DNA from: CAVQBP01 sp963740945 | Lineage (GTDB): Bacteria; Bacteroidota; Ignavibacteria; Ignavibacteriales; Ignavibacteriaceae | DNA length: 64,000 bases | Direction: 5' to 3' | NCBI GenBank assembly: GCA_963740945.1 | Contig: CAVUGE010000025.1 | Location: 159,709-223,708 of the forward strand | In this document: positions 34,320 to 44,880 of the stretch, in pieces | Layout of the letters: every line of letters starts with the position of its first letter | How positions within the stretch are numbered: the first letter of the stretch is position 1 | Notes under the pieces: model-generated | Database searches by the model: none | What the model saw: only the letters and a program-made list of their open reading frames with translations | Told to the model about the DNA's origin: nothing | Made by a program: the position numbers and the translations under genes

Positions 34320-37099
34320 TTTACAAGTAGCCCGTAGGGAAAATTTTTGAATATTTCACCCGCTAATATTTTATCATTCCTTCTGATTATATCTCCCGAT
34401 ATATAGTTCTTAAATGATGAAGATGAATTTATTTTATTAACTTTTATGTAAGTATCTTCCCATGTATCCGGTCCAGTCGGCAGCTTATTTTCTTCAACAA
34501 TATTTGTAAGAAATCTGGGAACAATTGTAATAACGAAATCATCTTCAAAATTTCTTGCATATACGATAATATTTTCTTTATATTTTCCGCCAGCTTCAAT
34601 TGGAATAAAATTTCCTTCATTAAAAATTTCTAATTTTTCATTTCTTAATTGAAGGGCTTTATAAATCATGAATATTTTAATCTTTCCATCTGAAGGATTT
34701 CTTAACAAATTTTGTAAATAGGAGATTCTTTCTTCAGTATCTTTTTCAATTAGTTCGGACAAAAAATCTCTTCTTAAATTGTAGTCAACGGGCTGTCTAT
34801 TATCGGGATCTACTAGAAACAAATCCCACAATTCAGTCCCCTGATAAAAATCGGGAATACCCGGAGAAGTAATTTTAAGTAAGACTTGAGAAAGTGAATT
34901 ATAGACACCAAAGAAAGCAATTTTCTTCTGAAAGGATAAGAAATCATCAAAAAATTCATTATTATCAAATACGTTTTCAATAAATGAATAGACTGCTGAC
35001 TCATATTCTGTCTCAACCAGTGTCCAGGAAGAATGTTCTTTTGCTTCACGCATAGCTTTTGTTAGATATTGTTTTATTCGCTGTAAATATTTTTTAATAT
35101 CAACACTATCAAAAGGATAAGAGCCGATAAGAGTCTGATATATAAAATATTCCAAATTATTATCGGGAATAAAATAATTATTCTTGAATTTTTTAAATTG
35201 TTTATTTATTCTATTCCAAATTCTAACTTTTTTAATCCATTCTTCAGGAATTTCCGATAAAACATTTATCCTTGCCCGGACATCTTCTCCCCTTTTCGTA
35301 TCATGAGTTGAAGATGCATTTATACTATGCCGCCAGTTTGAAAATCTTTTTTTATTGAAATTATAAAATTCATTTGAGGATATTCCGAATTTATCAGGAT
35401 TACCCCCAACTTCATTTAATGAAATCAATCTGTTAAAGACATACAATACCGTATCTTCAAAACCTTTAGCCATGATAGGTCCGGTCAATTGTTGAAATCG
35501 CATTAAAAAGTCCAAGGACTTATCTTTCTGTTCAATGGTAAATTTCTCACTATAATCCTTTGTTAACAAACTTCCTATAAATTGAAACTCTTTAGACAGC
35601 AGCTGATTTTCGTTTTTTACTTTTTCAATTACTTCGGAGAGGTACTTTTTATCGGTTCTTCTGTTCTTTCGCCCGCTTATATATGTTCTATAAATAGGGA
35701 AATGGGTAAGAATTTCTTCCAAAGCTTCTTTAACACCATTAAGAGTAATATCGACACCAAACCTATCTTTACTTGATATTTCTTCGATAAGAATAGCAAG
35801 ATTTTCAACATCCCCTGCCATTCTGGTCTGAATTATTAATTTTTTCTTTTCGACTACAATCTGTTCATAAGATTTACTTAAGCCTGAAAATTTATTATAG
35901 AAAGCACTAAACCTCTGTTTATTTTTTCTTTTGCAAAAAACTTCATTCAAAAAATTCAAGTAATCATATCCTGTTGTACCTTGAACCGGCCAAAAACCTG
36001 GTATATCCTCCTCGAACTCTAAAATTTTTTCAACAACAAGAAAGATATCTTTAGCACGTTCACGTATATTTGCTAAATAATTAGAAGGATCATATAAGCC
36101 GTCAATATGATCGATTCTCAAACCTGATATCTTATCTTCTCTAATTAGTTTAAGAATAAAAGAATGGATTCTATTAAAGACATCTTCGTTTTCAACTCTT
36201 AAAGAAATTAACTCATTTACATTAAAAAATCTTCTATAATTTATTTCTTCATTGGCAACTTTCCAGAAAGCAATTCTAAAATTTTGTTGCGATAATAATT
36301 TATCTAGTAAATCAAAACTTTCCGGTATTCCTTTTATACCGTTAAAAAATTTGAGATTTTCGTCTATAAAATCTTTGATACTGTTATTGTTAGCATACAA
36401 TTCCCAAAGAATCCCTTTTATGAATTTTATCTGGTTATATCTTTCCTCAATCTCTTCGGCTGACGGCAAAGATTTAATTACAAACAAAACTCCCATATAT
36501 CTAATAAAATCAGGATCATTTCTACCTAACTTATTCCGTAGTTTATCGAGCCTGAATGAGAATACATCTGCATAAGATTCTATTTTTATAGGAAGACGTG
36601 TTTCATAATAATTAATACTTAATCCGTCATCATCATAGTTTAATCTTATTTCGCCGTTTTCAATAGCTTCCTGGTAAAACTTACCGAGAAACGGAGCTAA
36701 TATTCTGTTTTTCATCCCCGCATGATGATGGTTCCAATCTATATCGAAAAAATTAAGATACCTGGAATTGGAACCGTTCTCCAGAAGATCGATAAGCATT
36801 CTATTCTGGATGTTGAAAGCCATATGGTTAGGAACAAAATCCTGCAGCCATTGCATATTATATTTCTTTACTTCATCAATTAGCAAATCAAATTCATCAT
36901 CAGTTCCCAATTGTGGATTGAGCTGGTTTGGTTCCACAACATCATAGCCATGCATACTATCCTTTTTTGCATAAAATATTGGTGAAGCATAGACATCTGA
37001 AATACCTAGTTTGGAAAGATAACCTATAATTTCGGATGCATCTGTAAACCTAAACGACGAATTAAACTGCAGTCTGTATGTTGATTTCGGGATGTGCAT
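34313..37099 (-). CDS. treY: Malto-oligosyltrehalose synthase TreY
   Basis: A 928-residue GH13 intramolecular transglucosidase that converts the reducing end of a maltodextrin into a trehalosyl unit. It starts with the family's IPKSTYRLQFN and has LQDFVPNHMAFN, nucleophile Asp in GLRIDHIDGLYDP, acid/base Glu in FLVVEKILEFEEDIP followed by VQGTTGYDYLN, and Asp in NASSTHDTKRGEDVRARI. Long insertions are usual for TreY. The start overlaps the 3' end of the GH57/DUF3536 gene by 38 bp, showing translational coupling. TreZ lies upstream in the same operon. The stop codon lies inside MITE-like copy B. Confidence 0.97.
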   Translation of the reverse strand: MHIPKSTYRLQFNSSFRFTDASEIIGYLSKLGISDVYASPIFYAKKDSMHGYDVVEPNQLNPQLGTDDEFDLLIDEVKKYNMQWLQDFVPNHMAFNIQNRMLIDLLENGSNSRYLNFFDIDWNHHHAGMKNRILAPFLGKFYQEAIENGEIRLNYDDDGLSINYYETRLPIKIESYADVFSFRLDKLRNKLGRNDPDFIRYMGVLFVIKSLPSAEEIEERYNQIKFIKGILWELYANNNSIKDFIDENLKFFNGIKGIPESFDLLDKLLSQQNFRIAFWKVANEEINYRRFFNVNELISLRVENEDVFNRIHSFILKLIREDKISGLRIDHIDGLYDPSNYLANIRERAKDIFLVVEKILEFEEDIPGFWPVQGTTGYDYLNFLNEVFCKRKNKQRFSAFYNKFSGLSKSYEQIVVEKKKLIIQTRMAGDVENLAILIEEISSKDRFGVDITLNGVKEALEEILTHFPIYRTYISGRKNRRTDKKYLSEVIEKVKNENQLLSKEFQFIGSLLTKDYSEKFTIEQKDKSLDFLMRFQQLTGPIMAKGFEDTVLYVFNRLISLNEVGGNPDKFGISSNEFYNFNKKRFSNWRHSINASSTHDTKRGEDVRARINVLSEIPEEWIKKVRIWNRINKQFKKFKNNYFIPDNNLEYFIYQTLIGSYPFDSVDIKKYLQRIKQYLTKAMREAKEHSSWTLVETEYESAVYSFIENVFDNNEFFDDFLSFQKKIAFFGVYNSLSQVLLKITSPGIPDFYQGTELWDLFLVDPDNRQPVDYNLRRDFLSELIEKDTEERISYLQNLLRNPSDGKIKIFMIYKALQLRNEKLEIFNEGNFIPIEAGGKYKENIIVYARNFEDDFVITIVPRFLTNIVEENKLPTGPDTWEDTYIKVNKINSSSSFKNYISGDIIRRNDKILAGEIFKNFPYGLLVNN

Positions 37100-39527
37100 T
37101 TACTGAAATCCTAACTTGTAAATTTTTCTCAAGATCATTAAAAAGCTCAATCCATTTGGCATAATCACCCCCTTCATTTTCAATTTGGTCTTTAATTTTA
37201 TTAAGACCATTTTTTGCTATATAAAATAATATATTTTGTGCTTTCCATAAGTTGAGATCAAAGGAAAGTTCCCTTAATGCCTGCAGGGATGTATTTATTT
37301 CTTCCATTAATTCAGTAATTTCAGGCTGTTCTTTGAAGATTTCCATTAAATAATTAATTTTTTGACTTGCAGTATAACTTAGTTCTGGTCTATTCAATTC
37401 TATAGACCAATTCTTAGCTTCATTCGACAACTTTAATAATTTTTCAATATCAATTGTACCTGTATCTTCAAGCATTCTTTTAAAATCGTTATTAATAATA
37501 AACTCTACTGCAGTTAATAATGGCTTGGGAAGAGGGGTTCCTGTTTCTTTCATTGCTTGCATAAGGGGATAATGATTCTCATAAATTTGCCGGAAAGAAA
37601 ATTCAATATCTGATAAAGTGTTTTCCATAATTTTATTGAAAACTTTCCTGCTTTCATCTTTAAACAAATGCCACAATGAATAGCTATGTGTACCAAAGTA
37701 TTTTTCAATAGATAAAATAATTTCGGCAATATTTAATTTTTGAAAAGAATCTGCCAATGCTTTATGCATCTTTTCATATTTTTCATCTGAAAGACTTTCC
37801 CTAACGCCTCCATTCAGATTTTGATCTCCCATATGTAGAAAAGCATAACTAATTATTTTCTCATCATAAGTTATTCTTGATCTCATTAGAGCCCTGCCAA
37901 TTATCATCTTTAGTCTTCCAGCCTCTTTAAAATCGCATTCAATATCCTCTACTTCATAGCAGAAAATCCTGGTCCTATCGGAATATTCCTCAAATAGGGA
38001 AGAAACCGCATAATGAGCAGCAACTCTCTGCAGATCGATTATTGCGGGTTTAACAAATCTCTCATAAACTATTTTAGCATTTTTTAATTCAGGAATATTA
38101 CTGGGAATCTTTTTAAGCAAATCCAGAAAATCTTTCTCGAGATTTACGCCGCTGACTTCATTTAGCAACTGTATAGCACGTGCAGCATAAAGGATAACCT
38201 GAACAGTTTCAATCCCGGATATTTCATCAAAAAACCATCCGCAGCTTGTATACATAAGAAGAGCATGCCGTTGAATCTCAAGAATTTTTAATATCTTTAT
38301 TTTTTCCTCACCGGACAAATTATTAAAGCCGTTTGAAGATAAAAATTCATTAACATTCTTAGGGGATCTGTTTAGAATTACTTTTATATAATTATTTCTT
38401 AATTTCCCAATATTTATATCAAACTGTCCATTAACTTTTTCATAAAATTGGATAAGAGTATCTCGCAGCCAGTCCAAAGCATTTCGAAGAGGGGCTCTCC
38501 AATCCTGGTTCCATCCTTGGCGGCCTGAATTACAACCACAATTGCTCCGCCATCTTTCAACTCCATGGATGCAGCTCCATGATGTATCTTCAATTATTTC
38601 AACTTCATATTCAGGAGGAAATTTTTCCAGGAATTCACCATAAACGGTTAACTTGGCATAACTATTTGTTTCAATATAATGGAGACAGTAGGCTAGAGCC
38701 ATTTCACCATGTTTCTGGTGATGTCCGTAAGTTTCCCCATCAGTTGCAATATGAGCAATTTGTGCATATCCCGGTTTTTCATCAAGAGTGCTTAACATCC
38801 TATTAGCAAGATTCTCACCATTTGACATTAAATCTCCAAAAGCCAGGTCCTGAGAAATAATTCCGTCATAAAAGAAAAGACTAATTGATTTGCCGGAAGG
38901 CAGCTTGCATATATATGCTCTTCGCTGGTCAATCCTTGAATTTGAAACATCAAACCACTCTTCTTTATTAAGCTGCTTAACTCTACTAGCCTGCCTTGGA
39001 GCAAGTATAGTAAATTTAATCCCATGTTCGGCTAAAACCTCCAGGGTTTCTATATCTACAGCAGTTTCAGCCAGCCACATACCTTCCGGTTTTCTCCCAA
39101 ACCTATATTTAAAATCTTCTATTCCCCAGATTACCTGAGTTTCTTTATCTTTTCTATTAGCCAGGGGCATAATTAAATGGTTGTATACTTGAGCAATAGC
39201 AGACCCATGCCCGGAAAATCTCTTTTGACTTTCTCTATCGGCATGTTTGATTGCAGCATAAACGTCGGGTGCATGAGTTTCAATCCATGAAAGAAGAGTA
39301 GGGCCGAAATTAAAGCTAATTCTAGAATAATTATTTATAATTTCCATAACAGTTTGGCTGGAATCTAAGATACGGGCAGCAGTATTAGGGCTGTAGCATT
39401 CAGCAGTAATTCTTTCATTCCAATCTCTATATGGATAGGCAGAATCCTGCACTTCAATTTCTTCCAGCCAAGGATTTTCTCTCGGGGGCTGATAAAAATG
39501 GCCGTGAATACAAACATACCTGTTCAT
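37062..39527 (-). CDS. GH57-type protein with DUF3536 domain
   Basis: An 821-residue protein with an N-terminal glycoside hydrolase 57-like domain: HGHFYQPPRENPW (region 1), GMWLAETAVDIETLEVLAEHG (candidate nucleophile Glu), FYDGIISQDLAFG (candidate acid/base Asp), and ATDGETYGHHQKHGEMAL. A C-terminal DUF3536 region extends to residue 821. GH57 enzymes act on alpha-glucans (amylase, branching, 4-alpha-glucanotransferase), but the activity of this DUF3536 group is not established to my knowledge. It is sandwiched between treZ (3 bp upstream) and treY (38-bp overlap), so it probably prepares or debranches the maltodextrin substrate for them. Confidence 0.92.
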   Translation of the reverse strand: MNRYVCIHGHFYQPPRENPWLEEIEVQDSAYPYRDWNERITAECYSPNTAARILDSSQTVMEIINNYSRISFNFGPTLLSWIETHAPDVYAAIKHADRESQKRFSGHGSAIAQVYNHLIMPLANRKDKETQVIWGIEDFKYRFGRKPEGMWLAETAVDIETLEVLAEHGIKFTILAPRQASRVKQLNKEEWFDVSNSRIDQRRAYICKLPSGKSISLFFYDGIISQDLAFGDLMSNGENLANRMLSTLDEKPGYAQIAHIATDGETYGHHQKHGEMALAYCLHYIETNSYAKLTVYGEFLEKFPPEYEVEIIEDTSWSCIHGVERWRSNCGCNSGRQGWNQDWRAPLRNALDWLRDTLIQFYEKVNGQFDINIGKLRNNYIKVILNRSPKNVNEFLSSNGFNNLSGEEKIKILKILEIQRHALLMYTSCGWFFDEISGIETVQVILYAARAIQLLNEVSGVNLEKDFLDLLKKIPSNIPELKNAKIVYERFVKPAIIDLQRVAAHYAVSSLFEEYSDRTRIFCYEVEDIECDFKEAGRLKMIIGRALMRSRITYDEKIISYAFLHMGDQNLNGGVRESLSDEKYEKMHKALADSFQKLNIAEIILSIEKYFGTHSYSLWHLFKDESRKVFNKIMENTLSDIEFSFRQIYENHYPLMQAMKETGTPLPKPLLTAVEFIINNDFKRMLEDTGTIDIEKLLKLSNEAKNWSIELNRPELSYTASQKINYLMEIFKEQPEITELMEEINTSLQALRELSFDLNLWKAQNILFYIAKNGLNKIKDQIENEGGDYAKWIELFNDLEKNLQVRISVNAHPEINIQTAV

Positions 39528-39530
39528 AAA

Positions 39531-41357
39531 TTACTCCAATTGGTAAATCGATATACTAAATTTTTTAATTGTAATATTCTGTACTTTCCCCAAAACCATA
39601 TCAGGGGTAGAAGGTCCAGGACCTTCCCATATTTCATCTGCGGAATCTAATATCTTTTTCCATTTCCCCGTGGAAAACGGAACTTTAGTAGTAAAAACTT
39701 CTTCATTAAAATTTAAAATAGCTGTAACTTTACTTTCTTTATAGGACCTGGTCAAGACTATCACACCATTTTTTCCGGTCCCATCCGCCTTAAAATCTTT
39801 TCTGTCAAATGATAAAAATGCTTTATTTTTTTTTCTTAAGTTTATTAAATATTTATAAAATTCAATTAATACTTTGTGCTGTCCCTCATTTGCCATTTCC
39901 ATATTAAGTTTTGATCTAAGGAAAGTGGTCTCACTTTGCGGATCAGGTATTTCATCTTTCCATTGAAAAGATAAAAATTCCTCTTTTCTTCCTTTTCTTA
40001 CGGCATCAATTAGATTTTGGTCATTAAAGCTTACAAAATACAGAAAAGGATTATTTCCATTGTATTCCTGCCCCATAAATATCAGAGGTATATAAGGAGA
40101 GAGCAGCAAAGCAGCGGCGGCTAATTTTGCTTGTTCAAATGAAATTAGTTGAGACAGCCTTTCTCCCAGCGCTCTATTCCCAACCTGATCGTGATTTTGA
40201 AGATTAATAACGAATTGATCAGGTCTCCTATTCAATGCAGAATTTCCGTGAATTCTTCTCCTATATTTTGAGTATTGACCGGTATAAACGAAGGTATTAT
40301 TGAAAGAATTTATTAGATCGCCGGTTGTTCCAAAATCTTCATAATAGCCCTGGCGTTCATTTGTTAACAAAGAATGGATGGAATGATGAAAATCATCACT
40401 CCACTGAGCATTAATTCCATAGCCGTATTCATCTTTAGGTCTAATTATTTTGTTATCATTTAAATCACTTTCTGCAATTAGAAATAATTTTCTATTTAGT
40501 TTGTTTGAAAGCTTTATCGTTTCTTCAGCAAGTTCCTGCAAAAAATGTTTTGCACTCATATCATATATTCTATCAATTGCATCAAGCCGGAGTGCATCTA
40601 TATGATAATTTGAGAACCAGTATAAAGCATTTTCTATAAAATAATTTCTTATAGGGTCTGAATCAGGACCGTCAAAATTTATAGCATCTCCCCATGGAGA
40701 ATGATACATAGAATTAAAATATGAGCCGTACTCTCCTGTATAATTTCCTTCTGGACCAAAATGATTATATACAACATCTAAAATAAAGGCAATTCCAACT
40801 TTATGACATGAGTCTACTAATTTTTTCAATCCTTCAGGGCCGCCGTAACTATTTTGTGGGGCATAATGATAGACACCATCATAACCCCAATTCCGATTTC
40901 CAGGAAATTGGGCAACAGGCATTAATTCTATAGCTGTAATTCCTAAATTCTTTAGATATTCTAGTTTTGGAATGATGCTTTCAAATGTTCCTTCTTCAGT
41001 AAAAGTCCCGGTATGGATTTCATAAATAATATAGTCTTTCAATTCCGGATTATTCCATTTTTTATCATTCCATTTGTATAATGAATGATTTACAACAGAA
41101 GAAGCATTATGGACCCCCTCAGGCTGAAAATTGGAGACAGGATCAGGTCTTTCAACTCCATTGTTTATTTTATAATAGTATCGTGTACCGGGTAATATAT
41201 TGTTTATTATGACTTTCCAGTAATTAAAATCATCTTTCTCAAGACTAATTATCTTTTCGTAAGGAGAAATAATTTTAACCGCTAATTCCTTAGCTTTGGG
41301 TGCCCAAACCTTAAATTCACAACACCCGTTTATTAAATAGTATGCACCTATTTTCAT
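39531..41357 (-). CDS. treZ: Malto-oligosyltrehalose trehalohydrolase TreZ
   Basis: A 608-residue GH13 enzyme that releases trehalose from the trehalosyl end made by TreY. An N-terminal CBM48-like domain (GCCEFKVWAPKAKELAVKI) precedes the catalytic barrel: MPVAQFPGNRNWGYDGV, LDVVYNHFGPEGNY, nucleophile Asp in IDALRLDAIDRIYD, acid/base Glu in FLIAESDLNDNKI, and Asp in INLQNHDQVGNRALG. These are TreZ-specific rather than branching-enzyme patterns. It is 3 bp upstream of the GH57 gene and about 100 bp downstream of treS-mak. Confidence 0.96.
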   Translation of the reverse strand: MKIGAYYLINGCCEFKVWAPKAKELAVKIISPYEKIISLEKDDFNYWKVIINNILPGTRYYYKINNGVERPDPVSNFQPEGVHNASSVVNHSLYKWNDKKWNNPELKDYIIYEIHTGTFTEEGTFESIIPKLEYLKNLGITAIELMPVAQFPGNRNWGYDGVYHYAPQNSYGGPEGLKKLVDSCHKVGIAFILDVVYNHFGPEGNYTGEYGSYFNSMYHSPWGDAINFDGPDSDPIRNYFIENALYWFSNYHIDALRLDAIDRIYDMSAKHFLQELAEETIKLSNKLNRKLFLIAESDLNDNKIIRPKDEYGYGINAQWSDDFHHSIHSLLTNERQGYYEDFGTTGDLINSFNNTFVYTGQYSKYRRRIHGNSALNRRPDQFVINLQNHDQVGNRALGERLSQLISFEQAKLAAAALLLSPYIPLIFMGQEYNGNNPFLYFVSFNDQNLIDAVRKGRKEEFLSFQWKDEIPDPQSETTFLRSKLNMEMANEGQHKVLIEFYKYLINLRKKNKAFLSFDRKDFKADGTGKNGVIVLTRSYKESKVTAILNFNEEVFTTKVPFSTGKWKKILDSADEIWEGPGPSTPDMVLGKVQNITIKKFSISIYQLE

Positions 41358-41457
41358 AATTCATTTGAGTAACTTCAGTTATTTATATAGAAAAATTAAA
41401 AAACGGTCAGCAATGTAAACGTGTTTGTTAACAAATTGTGCTTCCAACTATTATTCC

Positions 41458-44400
41458 CTACTGTTTTTTTGATTTTTGGTGCTCATTCTTATCTCTCAAA
41501 TATTTTTTCATGTATTGAAGCCCCTTAAATGGAATATTCAGCCATGGGGAATTTTCGGTTAAACAATTTGCCAGTTCGAGTAATATCTTTTCCAAAAAAT
41601 AAAAATGAAATAGATATTCAATTTCATCTTTATCATCCGGCAGGAAATCAGCGTTTTTAACCGATTTAAGATAAGATGATAAAAATTTGTTCCCGATATA
41701 AAGCCACCACTGTTGGGCGAATAATTCTGATTTGGCAATCTCAGCTTTGGCTTGTACATCATCTGTAAAAGAAGCTACAAAAGCAGCAAAGTGAAATGAC
41801 CAAACCATTGAAGCAGCATCCCTTAAAGCCGATCTTTTTATTCTTCTTTCACTAATTGGAATTGAAGAAGGACCTTCGAAATTTGTTATTACAAAGTCTT
41901 TTCCCGTAAAAAGTATTTGCCTTAAATGATAGTCACCATGAATTCTAATTCTTTTCGCACTAATTTTGTCTTTCAATATAATAGCAATATAATCGATAAT
42001 CTCTTCTTCAAACTCCAAAGTCTTAACAGCTTCTCTCCGAAGCTCTTTATCCAGATTATTCATATATTTTTTTAATAATCTGAATGTGTTTTTAATATTG
42101 CTTCTTAAAGACTGGTATATAGAGCGTTGATAGAAAGACGAATAAGATTCTGGAATAAAATCTTTATCTTCATAATTTGAACTAAGTGCAAGGTGAAGCT
42201 GCGCTGTCCTTTCGCCTAAAAGTCCAGCCATTTCGATATAAATATTATCCACGGCATCGGCAATTGCTACTCCATTACGTATTTTGGAAGAATCTACAAA
42301 CAAATTTGTCAAAGATTTTATTCGTCTTTTTTTAGTTTTGTTGTTTATATATAAATTCTCAAAATATTTTTTGGCGGCATCCAGAAAATATAACCAGGCA
42401 TCTCCTTGATTTGGAATATATTTTTTTATTAATCCTATGGTAATTGGTTCTGCATTATTTTGTTCGTACGTAATTTTACCGGCGAATTGATGAATATTTT
42501 GGAAAGATGTCATATTTGATAAAAATGATAATATTTCAGCTCCGGGATGTATTCCTTCTTCAAGTCTTCGATACAATTTAAGAACTATATTTTCATTATA
42601 TAGAATGATCATATCTTTATTATCAGCTTTCAATAATTTTGAAGGAGCAAACTGTCTGCTGTCTGTAAATAATTTTTGTAATTTTTTTTCTTTTGAGAAA
42701 TAGAGTTCTCCGTTATTTCCTCTTATGGTTCTTTTAATAGAAATCGCTTTCATAAAATTTTGCTGAAATATTTCATCAAATATTCCGTCGAAAACAATCA
42801 TTTGATTATTTTCCTTATCCTTAAACTCACCCATAATTGCAGACACATTTTCATATAAAACCACACCGGAAAATGGTATTGCATTATATGTTATAGGCAG
42901 AAGATAAAATTCAGGTAGTTCATCTACATACGAAATTTTAATAATCAGAAGGTCGTCTTTATCGGAAAGTTGAATTTTATCAAGAATCAGGACGCTTTCA
43001 ATTTTAAATTCTCCTTTTTTGAACCAGGTAGTTTGTTCTATATATTCAAGAAAAAATTTCTCCTTAAATACATCATCTTTGTTTAAAATCTCCGGAATAA
43101 CTTTATCTCTCCTTAAACCTTCGTGATGATTTATTTTTTTAAGCTCAAACCAGTAATGATCATATGGGCTTAAGGTTAGCATATAGTATAATTCACCAAT
43201 CGGCGGAAACTTGTTTAAGCTGAATGTTTCAATTGGAGTATACCCCAAAAATTTTGAAAGATCTAATTCAACAACTTGAGAAAATCGAGAAAGGTTTGCT
43301 ACAACAAGAATTATTTCCTCACCATAAGTTCTTAAAAAAGCAATTACCTTAGGATTCTGAGGTGATAAAAATTCTATCTTTCCGCTGCCAAATGCTTTAT
43401 ATTTTTTTCTTATCCCGAGCGCCTTTTTCATCCACCATAATAACGAAGAATTATTTCTTTGTTGTACCTCAACGTTTACGGCTTCATAATGATATTCGGG
43501 ATCTATAATAATCGGAAGGTAAAGCTTCTGGGGGTTTGCATCGGAAAAGCCTGCATTGCTGTCCGAATTCCATTGCATGGGTGTTCGGACACCGTTTCTA
43601 TCTCCTAAATAATAATTGTCTCCCATTCCAATTTCATCACCATAGTAAATAATCGGGGTTCCCGGTAATGAAAACAAAAGGATATTAAGAAGTTCTATTT
43701 TTCTTCTGTTGTTCTCAACTAATGGGGCAAGGCGCCTCCGGATTCCGAAATTTAACCTTGCACGATTATCTTTCGCAAAAAACCTGTACATATAATCGCG
43801 TTCTTCATCTGTTACCATTTCAAGAGTTAATTCATCATGATTTCTAAGGAACATTGCCCATTGACAGACTTCCGGAATATCTGGTGTTTGTTCAAGGATA
43901 TCTATTATCGGAAATCTGTCTTCCATTTGAATTGCCATATACATTCGCGGCATTAACGGGAAATGGAATGCCATTTGACATTCGTCCCCTTTTCCGAAAT
44001 AAGCTACAGCATCTTCAGGCCATTGATTTGCCTCTGCCAAAAGCATTTTATCTTTATATTTTTCATTTATATGTTTGTTTAATTTTTTTAGGAACTCATG
44101 AGTTTCTGTTAAATTTTCACAATTTGTACCTTCACGCTCATAAAGATATGGGACTGCATCCAATCTTAAACCATCAACTCCCATATCAAACCAGAAATCA
44201 ACTGCTTTGAATAAAAACCTATGAACTTCCGGATTTTCAAAATTTAAATCAGGCTGATGCGAATAAAAACGGTGCCAATAATATGCCTTGGCTAATGGAT
44301 CCCAAGACCAATTTGAAGATTCGAAATCATTAAAAATTATCCGTGCATCCAGATATTTATCAGGAGTATCTGTCCACACATAAAAATTTCTTTGTGGAGA

Positions 44401-44850
44401 ACCTGGGGGGCTTTTTCGTGCTTTTTGAAACAAGTCATGCTGATCCGATGTATGATTAAGCACTAATTCTGTTATTACCCGGATTCCCTTTCTGTGAGCT
44501 ACTCTAAGGAATCTTTTGAAATCGGCAAGTATTCCGTATTCGGGATTTATATCAAAATAGTCCGAAATATCATAGCCATCATCCTTCATCGGGGATGGAT
44601 AAAATGGAAGAATCCAGATTATATTTACACCTAAGTCTTTTATATAATCTAATTTTTCTACTAAGCCGTTAAAATCCCCTATTCCATCATCGTTACTGTC
44701 ACGGAAAGCTTTTATATGAACCTGGTATATTATTCCATATTTATACCAGAATGAACTTTCCTCAAAAGTTAATATTTGACTTTCCTGTTCAATATTTATT
44801 TCTTGATTCATTTTTACTTCCGGCTCCGGGATAATTGTATTTTCATCCAT
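41458..44850 (-). CDS. treS: Trehalose synthase / maltokinase fusion (TreS-Mak)
   Basis: A 1130-residue fusion. The N-terminal half (about 30-570) is a GH13 trehalose synthase/maltose glucosyltransferase with D231 (DGLRLDAVPYL), E273 (LLAEANQWPED) and D339 (LRNHDELTLE) and the TreS insert YRFFAKDNRARLNFGIRRRLAPL. The C-terminal half (about 600-1120) is a maltokinase-like domain with catalytic loop IHGDYHLRQ (H971, D973). The metal-binding DFEGEP motif of maltokinases reads NFEGPSS here (N990), so the Asp is lost. The TreS half should interconvert maltose and trehalose. Whether the Mak half makes maltose-1-phosphate is doubtful. No glgE is in this window. Confidence 0.95.
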   Translation of the reverse strand: MDENTIIPEPEVKMNQEINIEQESQILTFEESSFWYKYGIIYQVHIKAFRDSNDDGIGDFNGLVEKLDYIKDLGVNIIWILPFYPSPMKDDGYDISDYFDINPEYGILADFKRFLRVAHRKGIRVITELVLNHTSDQHDLFQKARKSPPGSPQRNFYVWTDTPDKYLDARIIFNDFESSNWSWDPLAKAYYWHRFYSHQPDLNFENPEVHRFLFKAVDFWFDMGVDGLRLDAVPYLYEREGTNCENLTETHEFLKKLNKHINEKYKDKMLLAEANQWPEDAVAYFGKGDECQMAFHFPLMPRMYMAIQMEDRFPIIDILEQTPDIPEVCQWAMFLRNHDELTLEMVTDEERDYMYRFFAKDNRARLNFGIRRRLAPLVENNRRKIELLNILLFSLPGTPIIYYGDEIGMGDNYYLGDRNGVRTPMQWNSDSNAGFSDANPQKLYLPIIIDPEYHYEAVNVEVQQRNNSSLLWWMKKALGIRKKYKAFGSGKIEFLSPQNPKVIAFLRTYGEEIILVVANLSRFSQVVELDLSKFLGYTPIETFSLNKFPPIGELYYMLTLSPYDHYWFELKKINHHEGLRRDKVIPEILNKDDVFKEKFFLEYIEQTTWFKKGEFKIESVLILDKIQLSDKDDLLIIKISYVDELPEFYLLPITYNAIPFSGVVLYENVSAIMGEFKDKENNQMIVFDGIFDEIFQQNFMKAISIKRTIRGNNGELYFSKEKKLQKLFTDSRQFAPSKLLKADNKDMIILYNENIVLKLYRRLEEGIHPGAEILSFLSNMTSFQNIHQFAGKITYEQNNAEPITIGLIKKYIPNQGDAWLYFLDAAKKYFENLYINNKTKKRRIKSLTNLFVDSSKIRNGVAIADAVDNIYIEMAGLLGERTAQLHLALSSNYEDKDFIPESYSSFYQRSIYQSLRSNIKNTFRLLKKYMNNLDKELRREAVKTLEFEEEIIDYIAIILKDKISAKRIRIHGDYHLRQILFTGKDFVITNFEGPSSIPISERRIKRSALRDAASMVWSFHFAAFVASFTDDVQAKAEIAKSELFAQQWWLYIGNKFLSSYLKSVKNADFLPDDKDEIEYLFHFYFLEKILLELANCLTENSPWLNIPFKGLQYMKKYLRDKNEHQKSKKQ

Positions 44851-44880
44851 TTGAATAGACCTTTACAGTTTATTGACACC

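Noticed and set aside
37062..39527. Annotation of the GH57/DUF3536 protein as a glycogen branching enzyme
   Set aside because: GH57 branching enzymes are shorter and have a different C-terminal region. The DUF3536 region gives no support for that activity.
41369..41381. GTAACTTCAGTTA, like the terminal arm of the MITE-like elements, upstream of treZ
   Set aside because: Only one 13-base end is present, with no partner arm or inner palindrome nearby. It is too short to call an element.
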